Assembly (NCBI GenBank): GCA_025602915.1
Contig: JAHLJZ010000007.1
Span: 186,001 to 250,000 of the forward strand
Direction: 5' to 3'
DNA from: Paraphysoderma sedebokerense
Lineage: Eukaryota > Blastocladiomycota > Physodermatomycetes > Physodermatales > Physodermataceae
DNA length: 64,000 bases
The notes beneath the pieces are model-generated. The model was not told the DNA's origin. It worked only from the letters and a program-made list of their open reading frames with translations, and did not search any database. Within the stretch, counting starts at the first letter, position 1; every line of letters begins with the position of its first letter. The position numbers and the translations under genes are program-made. Below are positions 61,178 to 64,000 of this stretch, in pieces.

Positions 61178-62996
61178 CTACTTCAACCTTTCCAAGAAAC
61201 CTTTTGTACTTTTCCTAGCCAAAGGACTTTCTGTACCCATTCCAGATTTTAAACCGCTGCTACTTTTTCTTCCACTACCATTACCTGATCGACCTACACC
61301 GCCCACTCCACTCAAACTAGTTCGATCGCGAGCACCACTTCCGGGAATAGAATGTATCGGTGAATCAACTTCTGATGCACGATATGATATATCCATCTTT
61401 TGAGTTCTTGAATCAGTTGTAGAATCAACAGAATCGGGGGTTAGATAAATGAGTAATTTTTCGTCCGAGAGGGTAGTATGCTTTTGTTGTAATTTCGTCT
61501 CAAGATTGGTTAAACGAAGGAGAAGGTCAAGATGGGAAAGTGAATGTGAGATAGGAATTTTCGTTTCCTCCGGTGATGTTGCAGATCGGGATGACTTTTC
61601 AGTGGATGGATTTTTGGATGGTGAATTTGATACATCGTTCGTGGTCTCGTTTTCGTCTTCAGATTCATCGGAATTAGATGAGTTGTCGTCTAGTTCGGAT
61701 TCGTCTAGTATCTCCAATGCAAACCATTTCGGTTCGACCACGTTCATTTGCTTTTTCGGAGTCGACATCAAGCTTTCCTTCTTATCTTCTTCCCTGATAC
61801 TTTCTCTTCTATCCTGATTAGGTTCTTCTTCGACCGCTTCATCACCTTCAACAACTTTCAACACCAGAACAGGAGACTTGCTATCCATGATATTCAACAA
61901 TTTACCAGAGATCGTAAAGAAAGTTCGTGAAATAGACCTAATTTGAAGTTTGACTTGTTTTTGATCTTCCATTTCCGTCTCATCATGGTATCTACCATCA
62001 TCAAGATCTTGTTCAATGATTAAATCATAATCGAAACTTGAATCCAACGAAGATCCCGTTTCATAGACGACAACTCTTTCAATCCATACCCTGCTTTTAT
62101 AAAATTCTTCTTTCCAAGTCCAATTTACTTGATCTTTTCGCATCGATGCCGTAAATAGTGAATAAAATCTACAAAGAAACGTCGGATTCAATCTTACTCC
62201 ATTCTGTTTCTCCTCTGGATTTTTCAATTCACTTTGAACTCTATTCTCTACTTGATACGACGCAACACTGATGCTAGAACTACTTTGTAACAATAACGAC
62301 GTGGACACGGTAGAAGATAAATTCGTTGATAACGATACTCCAGAGATCGTAAGCGAAAGATTAATAAACGGTAATAACTCATCGATTTTGGTAAGGATAG
62401 ATTGAATATGACTCGTTACGTTCGTAATACTGGTTTGATTTACTTTATCTTCATCCTTATTCCCGTCGGATTGGGAAGGTTCTTCAAACCCGGATGTATC
62501 AATGTTATTCAACATGTCTGATAACATTTCAATATCATTCGACAAATCCTTTGACATGGCTAACACTGAAGATAAACCGATATTGTTTGTTTTGGCCGCC
62601 GCGATTTGAATAGTATCAATGGACGGCGACAATATCGCAATTTTTTGTTCAAGTTTCATTTTCAATATAGATAACTGAACAAGCGACGATTCATTCGATG
62701 AACTTCTTATTTTCGTTGACTTTGGTTGAATAACGGTTGAAGAACTCGTTTTGGCCGAACTTGATGGGTTCTTTGAATCAGTGGATGATGCGGATTTATA
62801 AGTCTGTACATATGTTCCAAGTTGTTTGACTGCTAAAGATGTAAGTTGAGAGAACGCAGCTTTTCCAACCATTGTTGCCGTTGTGATGGCTTTATCAGAA
62901 AAATCAAATTGAGAGTTAGAAAATAGTTAGATAATGCAGACCTGACTAAACATCAAGTAGAAAAGAATTACCGAGTTTGGCAAATACATCCTCCAT
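61178..62996 (-). CDS. YRB30: Yrb30-type RanGTP-binding protein
   Basis: Exons are 62996-62972 and 62889-61178, giving 578 residues. The 25-base first exon (MEDVFAKL) joins in phase to AITTATMVGKAAFSQ. The family core begins LEQKIAILSPSIDTIQIAAA, continues with a helical SMSKDLSNDIEMLSDML-like segment, then a beta-rich region (WTWKEEFYKSRVWIERVVVY, DYDLIIEQDLDDGRY). Fungal Yrb30 binds RanGTP and influences nucleocytoplasmic transport. Acidic Ser-rich stretches (DESELDDNSSNSDESEDE) and a basic, Gly/Ser-rich C-terminus complete it. The assignment rests on the ILSPxIDxI block and overall layout. Confidence 0.75.
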
Positions 62997-63557
62997 AATT
63001 GAACTATTTGAAGCAGGTTAATAGAGATATTTTATTGTAAATATCTTTGCGTAATGAATATAGAGGAGTACGAGAGTGATTAGAAGCCTGGTAGCTCAAA
63101 AAAGGACACGACTGCATTTACACGGAACCAGGACTTGGCCATGGATGATGGAATACGGAATCATACGAAAAACTAATGTCTCTATAGAAGCAAAGTCACT
63201 AACGCAGTCAAACTACAGTAACTGTATTATGTGCTATTCGATAATTATATTGTGCGACATTCAAATGATTCTCGGGTTGGCTCAGGCTCCAAATCCTGAG
63301 GACCACCGTAAAGAATTATCAATTTCCATAAAGCCGGTCAATGTTGCCATTTGGAAAACTACAATTGTTCTCATAATGAATAGAAAACAAATGAACACGC
63401 CGATCTATTTATCCCGCGCTGTTTGTCTTTGGTATGATCGTATAACGTTTTTGTTTCAAGAATAACAAAGTATACCGGGTATACTACATTCATCATCTAA
63501 TCTAAACTACAATAATTCACAAATCTAATTTACAATTTATTCACATGCAACCGGTTA
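62997..63557. other. Spacer
   Basis: Upstream region of YRB30 and 3' flank of the RecQ-like gene. An open frame at 63076-63465 on the plus strand is not supported by motif or splice signals. Confidence 0.45.
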
Positions 63558-64000
63558 TCATTTCCTTGGACGCAGTGGTCTTATACCTCCGCCTGATGTC
63601 GTGTTGGAGGAAGTTAAAGCCAGTTTAGATGTGGATTGATTTTTTGAACTTTTTCCGGCGCCTCCATTTTTCCTAAACGCATAAAAAAACGGGGCAACAG
63701 TAATTTACAATAATCAATGAGAATTCGGTTTCAATCAATCGATAAAAGCAAACCCCACCTTCCACTAAAATACGGGCTTATTTCAATGTCATCGTCCATT
63801 CCGTCACCAGCTAATTCCACCGCCGTACTTTTTTGCTTCGTCTTCGTTTTATTCAATTTAGCATACCTGTTCACGATATCGTGAAATTTTTGGCCAAATC
63901 TTCTATACTTTGCATCTGTTACGCCCTTGACGGAGCAAAATTCAACAATCGAAGTCGGTAATGATTGTGCCTAACAGAATTATAAATTAATCAATGTCAC
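63558..64000 (-). CDS. RecQ-family helicase, C-terminal HRDC region, 3' end only
   Basis: Two exons are visible, 63970-63759 and 63672-63558; bases 63971-64000 belong to an intron, and the rest of the gene lies beyond the window. The first exon reads SLPTSIVEFCSVKGVTDAKY then RRFGQKFHDIVNRY, which matches the second half of an HRDC domain (LPTT..EF..I.GV...K...YG..F). HRDC domains sit at the C-terminus of RecQ/BLM/Sgs1 helicases and RNase D relatives. A basic, Ser-rich tail ending RPLRPRK, likely a nuclear localisation signal, follows. RecQ is the best reading; an Rrp6-type nuclease is a less likely alternative. Confidence 0.62.

Noticed and set aside
63076-63465. 129-codon plus-strand frame between YRB30 and the RecQ-like gene
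   Set aside because: No motif, rare-residue composition and no upstream promoter-like sequence.

Overview
This window looks like nuclear DNA from a fungus, most likely an early-diverging lineage such as Mucoromycota or Glomeromycotina. Almost every gene is split by short GT-AG introns, commonly 55-110 bases. Spacers are short and genes lie on both strands. Several products are typically fungal: a Lap1-type aminopeptidase, an APP1-type phosphatase, Yrb30, HPP membrane protein, Grc3, a cell-surface tyrosinase and a GPI-anchored glycoprotein. Others are commoner in animals and early-diverging fungi than in Dikarya: FAM72, an STK32/YANK kinase, an OSGIN-like oxidoreductase and a cyclin that resembles D-types. 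The lineage call is inference. Exon structures were built by hand from splice signals, reading phase and remembered family motifs; no search was run.

Layout. 1-8 kb: the 5' end of an LLPH/YBL028C-like ribosome-biogenesis gene, a secreted six-cysteine protein, an intron-bearing tRNA-Asp, a short LETM1-domain mitochondrial protein divergent from UDP-glucose 4-epimerase, and FAM72. 8-25 kb: an intronless jacalin-like lectin, Grc3, a cyclin, a multi-pass RING-H2 ligase, a seven-helix receptor-like protein, a GPI-anchored glycoprotein, a YANK kinase and a GPI-type tyrosinase. 25-40 kb: Rex1-type exonuclease, Tma22/DENR, Lip2 octanoyltransferase divergent from EMC3, a secreted APP1-like phosphatase, an M28 aminopeptidase and a delta-12-type desaturase. 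40-64 kb: tRNA-His, a decayed fragment of the desaturase gene, a 1099-residue AT-hook orphan, an F-box-like protein, Mis12, a 96-residue orphan nearly touching an OSGIN-like flavoprotein, HPP, a stomatin-like protein, beta-carbonic anhydrase, Yrb30, and the 3' end of a RecQ-family gene.

The genes do not form one pathway. Loose themes are cell surface and secretion (secreted protein, GPI protein, tyrosinase, aminopeptidase, phosphatase, receptor), ribosome and RNA biology (LLPH-like, Grc3, Rex1, Tma22, tRNAs), membrane and lipid biology (desaturase, EMC3, stomatin, LETM1, HPP) and chromosome or cell cycle (cyclin, Mis12, RecQ, Yrb30, AT-hook protein). I saw no rRNA, CRISPR array, intact transposon or virus-like element. 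The most interesting items are the receptor tail with four RRPS motifs, the AT-hook orphan, the fungal FAM72 with a histidine-rich leader, and a 12-base microexon carrying the catalytic motif of carbonic anhydrase.
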